Below are positions 34,298-41,940 of a DNA stretch of 64,000 nt, one piece after another. The translations under genes were made by a program, and so were the position numbers. Under the pieces are notes generated by a model that was not told where the DNA came from, searched no databases, and saw only the letters and a program-made list of their open reading frames with translations. The stretch covers positions 1 to 64,000 of the forward strand of contig NZ_LT671417.1 in NCBI RefSeq assembly GCF_900128445.1, in the 5' to 3' direction. How positions within the stretch are numbered: the stretch's first letter is position 1; each line of letters starts with the position of its first letter. This DNA is from Thermophilibacter provencensis. GTDB taxonomy: Bacteria > Actinomycetota > Coriobacteriia > Coriobacteriales > Atopobiaceae.

Positions 34298-35802
34298 TGA
34301 GACGGGACGGCCCCCTCGCGTCGCTCCTCGTGACCGCGGGCCTGCTCGCGGGCGCCACGCTGGTCGGATCGGCGCTGCGCGCGGCAGGCCTCCAGGAGGC
34401 CACGGTCGTGGTGACCTACGTGCTTGCCGTCATCGGCGTGGCGCTCGCCACGCCGGGCGGGCCGTGGTGCCTCGTCGCCTCCGCGCTCGCCGTCCTCGCC
34501 TTCAACTTCTTCTTCGCCGCGCCGACGCTCTCCCTCGCGGCGCTTGACCCCGCCATGCCCGGGACCTTCGCGGTGATGTTCGTCGTGGCGCTCGTGGCGG
34601 GGCACCTCGCCGCGCGCCTGCGCCTCCAGGCGCGCGCGGCGGAGGCGGCCCGCGAGCGCACCCAGGCGCTCCTGGACCTCTCGCGGCGCCTCCAGGACTG
34701 CACCACGGGGCCGGACGTCGTTGCCGCCATGGCCGCGACCGCCAGGGAGGCGCTGGGCTGCTCGCTCGCCTGGTACCCGGCCGCCGGGGGCGGGCGTGCG
34801 CTCGGCGCGCCAACGCTCTTCTCGGCAGATGGCTCGTCAGTCGTAGAGGAGGGCAGCGTCGCGCTGCGCGCGCTCGCGAACGGCATCCCCGCCGGGGCCG
34901 GAACGCCGGCCTTCGGCTCTGCCTTCGGGTTCTACCGTCCCGTCGGCCCTGCGGCCCATGCGCACGGCGTGGCGGGAGTCGTCCCCGCCGCCGGCCTCTC
35001 GGCGGAGGAGCGGGGGCTCTGGGGATCCGTCTGCGGGCTCGCCGCCCTTGCGCTCGACCGCGTGGAGGCCCTCGAGCAGCGCGAGGAGGAGGCGGTGCGC
35101 GCCCGCGACCAGAAGACCCGCGCCGACCTCCTGCGCTCCATCTCGCACGACCTGCGCACGCCGCTCACCTCGATCGCGGGCACGGCGGACGTCCTTTTGG
35201 AGGCGGGAGACGCGCTCGACGGCGCGACGCGCGGGCGCCTGCTCGCCGCGATCCGGGACGACGCCCGCTGGCTGCGCGGCACCGTGGAGAACCTCCTCAC
35301 GGTCACGCGCCTCGAGGAGGGAGGGGTGAGCCCGCTCGCGGACGTGGAGCTCGTGGACGACCTCATCGAGGAGGCCCTGCGGCACGCCGCAACCGACCCC
35401 GCGCACCCCGTGAGCTTCGAGCCCCCCGCAGAGCCCCTGCTCGTGCGCGCCGACCCGTCGCTCGTAGTGCAGGCGCTCGTGAATCTGATCAACAACGCCG
35501 TGGCGCACACGCCGGCCGGCTGCGCCGTCACGGTCTCTGCCGCGCGCTCGGGACCGAGCGTCGGGCTCTGCGTGGCGGATGACGGCCCGGGCATCCCGGA
35601 TTCCGAGAAGGACCGCATCTTCGAGGCCTTTCACAGCGGCTCGGGCGGGCTGCCCGACGGGACCCGCAGCGTGGGCCTCGGCCTTTCCGTCTGCCGAGCC
35701 GTCGCGCGGGCCCACGGGGGCGGCATCTGCGTTCGCGACCGGAAGCCCCACGGCTCCGTCTTCGTCCTCTCCCTTCCCGCCGAGGAGGTCCCCGATGTCT
35801 GA
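34297..35802 (+). CDS. KdpD-like sensor histidine kinase without the N-terminal KdpD/Usp part
   Basis: A 501-residue membrane kinase equal to the C-terminal half of KdpD: a four-helix DUF4118 module (about residues 8-105), a GAF-like region (about 125-260), HisKA with SISHDLRTPLTSI (His about 284) and HATPase (NLINNAVAHTP, DDGPGIPDSEKDR, GLGLSVCRAVARAHGG). The large cytoplasmic N-terminal KdpD and Usp domains of the E. coli protein are absent. Its start overlaps the peptidase stop and its end overlaps the response regulator by 8 bases. The genes that follow encode a Na+,K+-ATPase-like pump and TrkA proteins, so K+ or ionic strength is the probable signal; that is inference. Confidence 0.88.
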   Translation: MRRDGPLASLLVTAGLLAGATLVGSALRAAGLQEATVVVTYVLAVIGVALATPGGPWCLVASALAVLAFNFFFAAPTLSLAALDPAMPGTFAVMFVVALVAGHLAARLRLQARAAEAARERTQALLDLSRRLQDCTTGPDVVAAMAATAREALGCSLAWYPAAGGGRALGAPTLFSADGSSVVEEGSVALRALANGIPAGAGTPAFGSAFGFYRPVGPAAHAHGVAGVVPAAGLSAEERGLWGSVCGLAALALDRVEALEQREEEAVRARDQKTRADLLRSISHDLRTPLTSIAGTADVLLEAGDALDGATRGRLLAAIRDDARWLRGTVENLLTVTRLEEGGVSPLADVELVDDLIEEALRHAATDPAHPVSFEPPAEPLLVRADPSLVVQALVNLINNAVAHTPAGCAVTVSAARSGPSVGLCVADDGPGIPDSEKDRIFEAFHSGSGGLPDGTRSVGLGLSVCRAVARAHGGGICVRDRKPHGSVFVLSLPAEEVPDV

Positions 35803-36505
35803 TGCCGCAAGCGAGTCCGTGCTCGTCCTCGTCGTGGAGGACGACCCGGCGATCGCAAACCTCGTCCGCACCGCGCTCGAGTCGCACGGGGCCCAGGTGA
35901 GCGTGGCCGAGACGGCAGCGGGGGCCATCGCGCGCGCGGCCGAGCTCTCCCCCCAGGTCATCCTGCTTGACCTAGGCCTTCCGGACGCAGACGGCATCGA
36001 GGTCGTCCGGCGGGTGCGCACCTGGTCCCAGAGCCTCCCGATCATCGTGGTCTCCGCGCGCGCGGAGGACGCGGACAAGATCGGCGCCCTCGACGCCGGC
36101 GCGGACGACTATCTCGTAAAGCCCTTCTCGGTGGGAGAGCTCCTCGCCCGCGTGCGGGTGGCGCTGCGCCGCGCGAGCCACGAGCCCGGCCCGCCCGAGT
36201 CTGCCACCTTCGAGAACGGCGGGCTCATGATCGACTACGCGGCCGGAATCGCCCGCGTGCGCGGGGAGGAGCTCCGGCTCACGGCCATGGAGTACCGGCT
36301 GCTCGCCCTTCTCTCCAGAAACGCCGACAAGGTCCTCACCCACCAGTACCTGCTGGAGCGCGCCTGGGGAGAGGGGCAGGTGGGGGACCTCGCGTCACTG
36401 CGCGTGCTCATGGCGTCGCTGCGCAAGAAGCTCGCCCGCGCCGGGGCGGACGGCCTCATCCAGACCCACGTGGGCGTGGGCTACCGCCTGCTCCGCTCCT
36501 CCTGA
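35795..36505 (+). CDS. OmpR/KdpE-family response regulator
   Basis: A 236-residue regulator: a receiver domain (residues 8-122) with the phosphoacceptor Asp59 in VILLDLGLPDADG, acidic pair EDD near residue 15 and Lys in VKPFSVGELL, followed by a winged-helix DNA-binding domain (about 138-236) with LTAMEYRLLALLSRNADKVLTHQYLLERAWG and the late THVGVGYRL. It is translationally coupled to the KdpD-like kinase. The direct repeat at 36613-36662, in front of the ATPase gene, is a good candidate binding site because OmpR-type regulators bind head-to-tail repeats. Confidence 0.9.
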   Translation: MSDAASESVLVLVVEDDPAIANLVRTALESHGAQVSVAETAAGAIARAAELSPQVILLDLGLPDADGIEVVRRVRTWSQSLPIIVVSARAEDADKIGALDAGADDYLVKPFSVGELLARVRVALRRASHEPGPPESATFENGGLMIDYAAGIARVRGEELRLTAMEYRLLALLSRNADKVLTHQYLLERAWGEGQVGDLASLRVLMASLRKKLARAGADGLIQTHVGVGYRLLRSS

Positions 36506-36506
36506 C

Positions 36507-36602
36507 GGGGCGACCTGACAAAGGTGACTGACAAAGGTGACAGGGCCAACTGTCATGAACCATTCATGACAGTTGGCCCTGTCACCTTTGTCAGGTCGCC
36601 CC
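36507..36602. repeat. REP palindrome with duplicated left arm
   Basis: Arms from GGGGCGACCTGACAAAGGTGA inward to CTGTCATG around a short loop; the left arm carries an extra tandem copy of TGACAAAGGTGAC. Same family as 11261, 22664 and 23985. It follows the response regulator and may separate its transcript from the ATPase operon. Confidence 0.85.
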
Positions 36603-36612
36603 ACCTGCGGCG

Positions 36613-36662
36613 TTAATGCGGTCTTTATGCCGTCGCACCCCTTCTTAACAGGGTCTTTATGC
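36613..36662 (+). promoter_or_regulatory. Helically phased direct repeat upstream of the P-type ATPase
   Basis: TTAATGCGGTCTTTATGC at 36613-36630 and TTAACAGGGTCTTTATGC at 36645-36662 match at 15 of 18 positions and start 32 bases apart, three turns of DNA. They lie about 100 bases before the ATPase start codon. The layout fits binding by an OmpR/KdpE-type regulator such as the one encoded just upstream. Confidence 0.6.
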
Positions 36663-36763
36663 TTGTGACGTGACGTTTTGACCGTATGCCCGCTCGCCGC
36701 GGACAGGCCTCGCGCGCTGACCTACCCTAGCCGCGTACGACAGCAGCGAGTAGGGAGGGCGCG

Positions 36764-39601
36764 ATGATGGCCAGTGGTCAGACGCAGCCCGTCGCCGTTC
36801 AGAGGCTCACGGCGGACAGGGTCTTCTCGGCGCTGGGGACCTCCGCGGCGGGGCTCACGCAGGCCGACGCCGAGGCCCGTCAGGCAAGGCAGGGCAAGAA
36901 CCTCATCCAGACCGAGAGGAAGAAGTCCCCGGTCCTGGCATTCCTCTCCAACTTCACCCACCTCATGGCATGCCTTCTGTGGGCTGCGGGAATCATCGCC
37001 TTCGTGGCGGGACTGCCGGAACTGGGCGTGGCGGTGTGGATGGTGAACCTCATCAACGGGTGCTTCAGCTTCTGGCAGGAGTATCGCGCCGGAAAGGCGA
37101 CGGACGCCCTCAAGAAGATGCTCCCCTCCTACGCCACCGTCATCCGCGACGGCCAGGAGCAGAAGATCCTTGCCGAGGACCTCGTGCCCGGCGACGTGAT
37201 GGTGCTCGCGGAGGGCGACAAGATCTCCGCCGACGCCCGCGTGGTGCGTGCGAGCGACCTGCAGGTCAACCAGTCCACGCTCACCGGTGAGTCCAACCCC
37301 GTGCGCAAGACGGCGGACGCCGTGCTCGAGGAGGACCTCACGCAGGCGGAGACGCCCAACCTCGTGTTCGCGGGGACCTCGGTCTCGGGGGGCAACGGGC
37401 GCGTCGTGGTCACGCGCATCGGCATGGACACGGAGTTCGGCAAGATCGCGCACCTCACGCAGAACATGGAGGAAGCCGAGAGCCCGCTGCAGCTGCAGCT
37501 CAACCGCACGACCAAGCAGATCACGGTCTTCGCCGCCTGCATGGGCGTGGGCTTCTTCGCCCTTGACCAGCTCTTCGTGGGAAGCGAGTTCGCGGCGGCC
37601 TTCATCTTCTCTCTCGGCATGGTCGTGGCCTTCATCCCCGAGGGGCTCCTCCCCACGGTGACGCTCTCGCTCGCCATGGCCGTCCAGCGCATGAGCAAGA
37701 GAAACGCCCTCGTGAAGAAGCTCAACTCTGTGGAGACGCTCGGGTCGTGCTCGGTCATCTGCACGGACAAGACGGGCACGCTCACGCAGAACGAGATGAC
37801 GGTGAACCGCCTCTGGGCCGTGACGGCCGAGTACGAGGTCACAGGCGTTGGCTACGGACCCGAGGGCGAGGTGCGCGTGGCGGGCCACCGCATACAGGCC
37901 GCCTACGACGACGACCTGCGCCTGCTCGTGGCCGGCGGGGCGCTCTGCTCCAACGCGCGCCTGCTCCCGCCCGAGGAGGAGGGCGGGCGCTACACCGTGC
38001 TCGGTGACCCCACCGAGGCCTGCCTGCTCGTGGCCGCCCAGAAGGCGGGCGTGGACCCCGCCGAGCAGGAGCGGGCATGGCCGCGCGTGCGCGAGCTCCC
38101 CTTCGAGAGCCGCCGCAAGCGCATGACGACGATCCACCAGCTGCCCGAGCCGCTCGACGGCGCGAGGCGCGTGGCCTTCGTCAAGGGCGCCCCGAACGAG
38201 ATACTTCGCCTCTCCACCCGCTGCCGCGCCCACGAGCAGACCGTCCCCATGACCGACGAGCTGCGCGAGAAGATCACGTCGGCCAACGACTCCTACGCCG
38301 CCGAGGGCCTGCGCGTCCTCGCCGTGGCCTACCGCCCGCTGCGCGCCGACGACGAGACGCTGCCTCGCTCCGTGAGCGCCTACGAGCCGGACAGCATCGA
38401 GCGCGACCTCGTCTTCGTGGGCCTCGAGGTCATGCAGGACCCACCACGTCCCGAGGTCGCCGACGCCGTGGAGCAGTGCCGGCGCGCCGGCATCCGCGTC
38501 ATCATGATCACCGGCGACTACGGCCTCACCGCCGTCTCCATCGCGCGCAAGATCGGCATCGTGCGCGGCGAGCGCCCGCGGGTCCTCTCGGGCGTCGATC
38601 TCGAGCGCATCAGCGACGAGGAGCTCAAGGAGGCCCTCTCCGGCGAGGTGGTCTTCGCCCGGATGGCGCCCGAGCAGAAGCTGCGCGTGGTCGAGAACCT
38701 CCAGCAGATGGGAGAGATCGTGGCCGTCACGGGCGACGGCGTGAACGACTCCCCCGCCCTCAAGAAGGCGGACATCGGCGTGGCCATGGGCATCACGGGC
38801 ACCGACGTGGCCAAGGAGGCCGCCGACATGGTCCTCACCGACGACAACTTCGCCTCGATCGTCCATGCCATCGAGGAGGGCCGCGCGGTCTATGCCAACA
38901 TCCGCAAGTTCATGCTCTACATCCTGAACTCCAACATGCCCGAGGCCGTGCCCTCGGCCGTCTACCTGCTCTCCGGGGGCGCGGTGCCGCTGCCTCTCAC
39001 CACGATGCAGATCCTCACCATCGATCTCGGCACGGACATGCTGCCGGCCTTGGGCCTGGGGTGCGAGGCGCCGGAGGCAGACGTCATGAACCGCCCGCCG
39101 CGAAACCCCAAGGAGCCCCTGCTCACGGGCAAGCTCATGCGCAAGGCCTTCCTCTGGTACGGCCTCATGGGCGGCGTGGTCTCCATGGCGGCCTACCTCT
39201 TCGCGCAGCTGGAGGCCGGATGGGGCCCGGGAGCCGAGATGTTTGGCGTGGGCGCCGACCTCGACCCCGTCTACGTACGCGCGACGACCATGTGCCTCGC
39301 GGCAATCGTGTTCGCCCAGATCGGCCAAGTGCTGAACTGCCGCACCGAGACCGCCTCGGTCTTCTCGCGAGGGCTCTTCTCCAACCGGCACATCAACGTC
39401 GGCATCGTCTTCGAGGTCTGCCTTATCGTGTTCATAACGCTCTTCCCGCCCTTCCAGGCAGTGTTCCACACGAGCCCGCTCGGGGTCTGGGACTACGCGT
39501 TCCTCTGCTGCCTGCCGCCAATCGTGCTCGCGGTCGAGGAGGCACGGAAGGCCCTGTTCCGTCACGTCAAGCGGCGCCGCACGGGCGTCGAGGGGAGGTA
39601 G
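36764..39601 (+). CDS. P2C-type (Na+,K+-ATPase-like) cation-pumping P-type ATPase
   Basis: A 945-residue P-type ATPase with an N-terminal cation-ATPase domain, STLTGES (TGES actuator, about residue 178), FIPEGLLPTVTLSLA in TM4 (about 292), the phosphorylated Asp in CTDKTGTLTQNEMTV (about 335), KGAPNEIL, and the hinge VTGDGVNDSPALKKADIG. In TM5-6, LNSNMPEAVPSAV and ILTIDLGTDMLPALGLGCEAPEAD closely follow eukaryotic Na+,K+/H+,K+-ATPase alpha chains (IDLGTDM-PA---E--E-D), unlike Ca2+ or Mg2+ pumps. Likely transport of Na+ and/or K+. It is followed after 4 bases by a TrkA-like gene. No beta subunit is encoded nearby; the 36-residue peptide at 41071 is a possible partner. Confidence 0.85.
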   Translation: MMASGQTQPVAVQRLTADRVFSALGTSAAGLTQADAEARQARQGKNLIQTERKKSPVLAFLSNFTHLMACLLWAAGIIAFVAGLPELGVAVWMVNLINGCFSFWQEYRAGKATDALKKMLPSYATVIRDGQEQKILAEDLVPGDVMVLAEGDKISADARVVRASDLQVNQSTLTGESNPVRKTADAVLEEDLTQAETPNLVFAGTSVSGGNGRVVVTRIGMDTEFGKIAHLTQNMEEAESPLQLQLNRTTKQITVFAACMGVGFFALDQLFVGSEFAAAFIFSLGMVVAFIPEGLLPTVTLSLAMAVQRMSKRNALVKKLNSVETLGSCSVICTDKTGTLTQNEMTVNRLWAVTAEYEVTGVGYGPEGEVRVAGHRIQAAYDDDLRLLVAGGALCSNARLLPPEEEGGRYTVLGDPTEACLLVAAQKAGVDPAEQERAWPRVRELPFESRRKRMTTIHQLPEPLDGARRVAFVKGAPNEILRLSTRCRAHEQTVPMTDELREKITSANDSYAAEGLRVLAVAYRPLRADDETLPRSVSAYEPDSIERDLVFVGLEVMQDPPRPEVADAVEQCRRAGIRVIMITGDYGLTAVSIARKIGIVRGERPRVLSGVDLERISDEELKEALSGEVVFARMAPEQKLRVVENLQQMGEIVAVTGDGVNDSPALKKADIGVAMGITGTDVAKEAADMVLTDDNFASIVHAIEEGRAVYANIRKFMLYILNSNMPEAVPSAVYLLSGGAVPLPLTTMQILTIDLGTDMLPALGLGCEAPEADVMNRPPRNPKEPLLTGKLMRKAFLWYGLMGGVVSMAAYLFAQLEAGWGPGAEMFGVGADLDPVYVRATTMCLAAIVFAQIGQVLNCRTETASVFSRGLFSNRHINVGIVFEVCLIVFITLFPPFQAVFHTSPLGVWDYAFLCCLPPIVLAVEEARKALFRHVKRRRTGVEGR

Positions 39602-39605
39602 TGCC

Positions 39606-40259
39606 ATGAACGTCATCGTAGTGGGCGCGGGCCACATGGGACGCGGGCTCGCGGAGCGCCTCAGCCGCCAGGGACACGACGTCACCGTCATAGACCGCGA
39701 CGCCGAGGAGCTCGAGGAGCTCGACGAGGGCTTTGCCGGCAGGCGCGTGGTCGGCGTGGGGTTTGACCGGGCGGTCCTCGCCGAGGCGGGGGTAGAGCGC
39801 GCGAGCGCCGTCATCGCCTGCACCTCCTCCGACGAGGCCAACGTCGTCATCGCACGCATCGCCCGCGGGACCTACCGCGTGCCGCGCGTGATCGCCCGCC
39901 TCTACGACATCAGCAAGGCCGAGACGTACCGCCGCCTGGGCATCCAAACCATCTCAACCACCGACTGGGGCATCCGTCATGCCTGCGAGCTGCTCACCTA
40001 CCAGGAGATGGACACGGTGCTGGAGATCGGGTCGGGAGACGTCCAGCTCGTGCGCAGCGACGTTCCCGCCCTTCTCGAGGGGCGTCCCGTGCGCGAGGTC
40101 ACGGCCATCGGAGAGGTCGAGGTCGTGGCGGTGTCGCGCAGCAACGAGACCTTCATCCCGACCCTAGGAACCGTCCTGGAGCACGGGGACGTCATCTATG
40201 CGGCCGTGGCGTCGAGCGCCTCGGCGAAGTTCCGCTACATGCTCGGCACGAACGCCTAA
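39606..40259 (+). CDS. TrkA-family RCK protein (first of two)
   Basis: A 217-residue cytoplasmic protein: a Rossmann RCK_N domain (residues 1-120) with the dinucleotide loop VVGAGHMGRGLAERL, conserved acidic VIDRDAEEL and CTSSDEANVVIARIA, followed by a TrkA_C domain (about 130-217). Such subunits bind NAD(H), ATP/ADP or c-di-AMP and gate TrkH/KtrB K+ channels. Here the nearest membrane partner is the P-type ATPase ending 4 bases upstream; no TrkH or KtrB is encoded in the window. It may regulate the pump or a channel encoded elsewhere. Confidence 0.88.
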   Translation: MNVIVVGAGHMGRGLAERLSRQGHDVTVIDRDAEELEELDEGFAGRRVVGVGFDRAVLAEAGVERASAVIACTSSDEANVVIARIARGTYRVPRVIARLYDISKAETYRRLGIQTISTTDWGIRHACELLTYQEMDTVLEIGSGDVQLVRSDVPALLEGRPVREVTAIGEVEVVAVSRSNETFIPTLGTVLEHGDVIYAAVASSASAKFRYMLGTNA

Positions 40260-40268
40260 GGAGGGGCC

Positions 40269-40928
40269 ATGGACATCATCATCGTTGGCGGAGGGAAGAC
40301 CGGCACCCATCTCGCGACGCTGCTCACCGAGGATGGCTACCGAATTCGCATCATCGAGTCCCGCAAGGGACTCATGCCCCGCCTGCGCGGCCAGTTCGGC
40401 GAGCGCGACGTCATCCTCGGCAACGGCGCCGACCCGCTCACCCTTGAGCGTGCGGGCATCCTCCACGCGGACGTCGTGGTGGCGGCGACGGGCTCTGACG
40501 AGGTCAACCTCGTGGTCTCCACCCTCGCCAAGATGGAGTACAACGTGAGCCGCGTGGTGGCGCGCGTGAACGACCCGGCCAACGCCTGGATGTTCAACGA
40601 GTCCATGGGGGTCGACGTGGGCATCAACCAGGCGGACATTCTCGCGCGCTCCGTTCAGGAGGGGCTCGACCTGAGGGACGTCTTCACGATCCTGCGCCTC
40701 GGCAAGGACGGCCATGCCGTCGTGCGCGTGGAGGTGCGGCCCGGCTCGCACGTCGTGGGCGAGGCGCTGCGCGACGTCGAGCTGCCCGGCCAGACCATCC
40801 TCGTGGCCATCGACCGCGCGGGCGACATCATCGTCCCCAAGGGGGGCACCCGCTTCGCCGCGGGCGACAAGATCATCGCCTTCACCAACGCCGAGGGCCG
40901 CTCGCGCCTCCACCGCGCCTTCGCCTAG
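40269..40928 (+). CDS. TrkA-family RCK protein (second of two)
   Basis: A 219-residue RCK protein, paralogous to the preceding one: IIVGGGKTGTHLATLL nucleotide loop, RIIESRKG, LGNGADPLTLERAGI, AATGSDEVNLVVSTLAKM, then TrkA_C with GEALRDVELPGQTILVAIDR and GGTRFAAGDKIIAF. It starts 9 bases after the first copy with AAGGAGG. Two different RCK proteins in tandem suggest a hetero-ring, as in systems where two subunits sense different ligands. Confidence 0.88.
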   Translation: MDIIIVGGGKTGTHLATLLTEDGYRIRIIESRKGLMPRLRGQFGERDVILGNGADPLTLERAGILHADVVVAATGSDEVNLVVSTLAKMEYNVSRVVARVNDPANAWMFNESMGVDVGINQADILARSVQEGLDLRDVFTILRLGKDGHAVVRVEVRPGSHVVGEALRDVELPGQTILVAIDRAGDIIVPKGGTRFAAGDKIIAFTNAEGRSRLHRAFA

Positions 40929-41070
40929 GCAGGGGGTGCCGGGAGGAGGCAGCCCCCTCATCAGCCCCCGCCCCAACCTTGCGAAAGCGTAAGACGCGAG
41001 CAACCTTGCGCGATGGCGCCCTGTCGGCCGGCGTCGGACAATGGTCCCAACAAGCCGGGGAAAGGGGTCC

Positions 41071-41181
41071 ATGATGGTCCAGCAGCTCTACGTCCTTCTC
41101 GCCACGCTCGCCACCCTGCTCGTGCTGGGGCCCATCGCGCTCTGGCCCATCATCCAGGAGCGCCTGGACGGAGGCAGGTAG
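41071..41181 (+). CDS. 36-residue single-span membrane peptide
   Basis: A short frame starting ATGATG with AAAGGGG six bases upstream, encoding MMVQQLYVLLATLATLLVLG, then PIALWPIIQERLDGGR: one hydrophobic helix followed by a charged tail, like KdpF and other small pump-associated peptides. It lies 142 bases after the second RCK gene, followed at once by a strong palindrome. A CAACCTTGCG direct repeat (40974 and 41001) precedes it. It could be an accessory subunit of the P2C pump. Coding status is supported by the ribosome binding site and clean topology only. Confidence 0.55.
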   Translation: MMVQQLYVLLATLATLLVLGPIALWPIIQERLDGGR

Positions 41182-41194
41182 CGGGACCCTTGCC

Positions 41195-41245
41195 GCACAG
41201 CCCGACATCTTTGGCCACATCTCGCCGTTTTTTGTCGGGCTGTGC
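41195..41245. repeat. REP palindrome, CCCGACAT-TTTG family
   Basis: A 51-base element with perfect 13-base arms GCACAGCCCGACA/TGTCGGGCTGTGC and a CATCTCGCC core with a T6 run. It is the partner of 25164-25213. It ends the ATPase-RCK block and lies before the convergent nitroreductase gene, where it could act as a terminator. Confidence 0.75.
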
Positions 41246-41264
41246 GACCAATTCGGCACAGCCC

Positions 41265-41843
41265 CTAGACAAGCAGGTCCTCCAGCCGCAGCTTGGGCAC
41301 GCAGTGGGTGCCGTCGGGCTCGCGCCAGTAGGAGAGGCCGTGCTCGGTGTCGGGCCCCTCGAGCGAGACGTGCTCGCCGCGGCCGCCCACCGCGAGCACG
41401 AGGGCGGGCACGAGGCCGTCCGGCAGGGAGAGCTCCTCGGCGAGGCCCACGTCGAAGCTGCGGATCATGCAGCAGCCAAGGCCCCGCGCACAGGCGGCGA
41501 GCGCCATCGTCTGGGCGGCGATGCCGACGTCGATGAGGCGGACGGGGTTGTCCGCGAGCTGGGCGGGCAGGCAGACTACCACGTATCCGTGCGGGCGCTC
41601 CTCCGGGGAGGGCCCGTCCCAGTCCCGGTAGAGCGCCGCCCAGCGCAGGTGGCCGAACACGGCCTCGCAGGCGTCGCGCTCCCCGACCACGCGGAAGCGC
41701 AGGGCCTGCGCGTTGTTGCCGCACGGGGCGAGGCGCGCCGCGTCGACGAGCCCCTCGAGCACCGTCTGACCCACCCGGCGGTCGCTGAAGCGTCGATAGG
41801 TCCGCGACGCCGCCACGAGATCCCTGAGCTCCATCCCGTTCAT
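41265..41843 (-). CDS. Nitroreductase-family FMN oxidoreductase
   Basis: A 192-residue flavoprotein of the nitroreductase fold. LVAASRTYRRFSDRRV near the N-terminus is the FMN-phosphate loop; APCGNNAQALRFRVV and the later ARGLGCCMIRSFD are the other flavin-contacting stretches. These enzymes use NAD(P)H to reduce nitro, quinone or ene groups; the substrate is not predictable. I chose the ATG at 41843 (GGGAGGG upstream). The DNA before it is a REP pair, so a longer in-frame start would translate repeat DNA. Confidence 0.85.
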   Translation of the reverse strand: MNGMELRDLVAASRTYRRFSDRRVGQTVLEGLVDAARLAPCGNNAQALRFRVVGERDACEAVFGHLRWAALYRDWDGPSPEERPHGYVVVCLPAQLADNPVRLIDVGIAAQTMALAACARGLGCCMIRSFDVGLAEELSLPDGLVPALVLAVGGRGEHVSLEGPDTEHGLSYWREPDGTHCVPKLRLEDLLV

Positions 41844-41856
41844 CGCACCCTCCCCT

Positions 41857-41922
41857 CTGCAAATTGGGGACAGTCCCCAATTTGCAGAAAACATTTATGT
41901 GAATTGGGGACTGTCCCCAATT
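41857..41922. repeat. Paired GGGGACAGTCCCC palindromes (REP/RAYT type)
   Basis: CTGCAAATTGGGGA-CAG-TCCCCAATTTGCAG at 41857-41887 and AATTGGGGA-CTG-TCCCCAATT at 41902-41922. The GGGGACAGTCCCC core is the commonest form of REP element mobilised by RAYT (Y1) transposases in many bacteria. Related sequence occurs at 56135 and 60184. Confidence 0.8.
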
Positions 41923-41940
41923 TGCAGAACGCGCCCCTCC

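Noticed and set aside
36764-39601. KdpB or Ca2+ pump annotation for the ATPase
   Set aside because: KdpA/KdpC are absent, the protein is too long for KdpB, and TM4-TM6 motifs match Na+,K+-type pumps more closely than Ca2+ pumps.
40974-41010. Direct repeat CAACCTTGCG before the small membrane peptide as an operator
   Set aside because: Only two short copies with no adjacent promoter boxes; too little to claim regulation, so only noted in the feature.
41844-41894. Longer start for the nitroreductase
   Set aside because: The extension would translate a REP palindrome; the internal ATG has a good ribosome binding site and family-like N-terminus.
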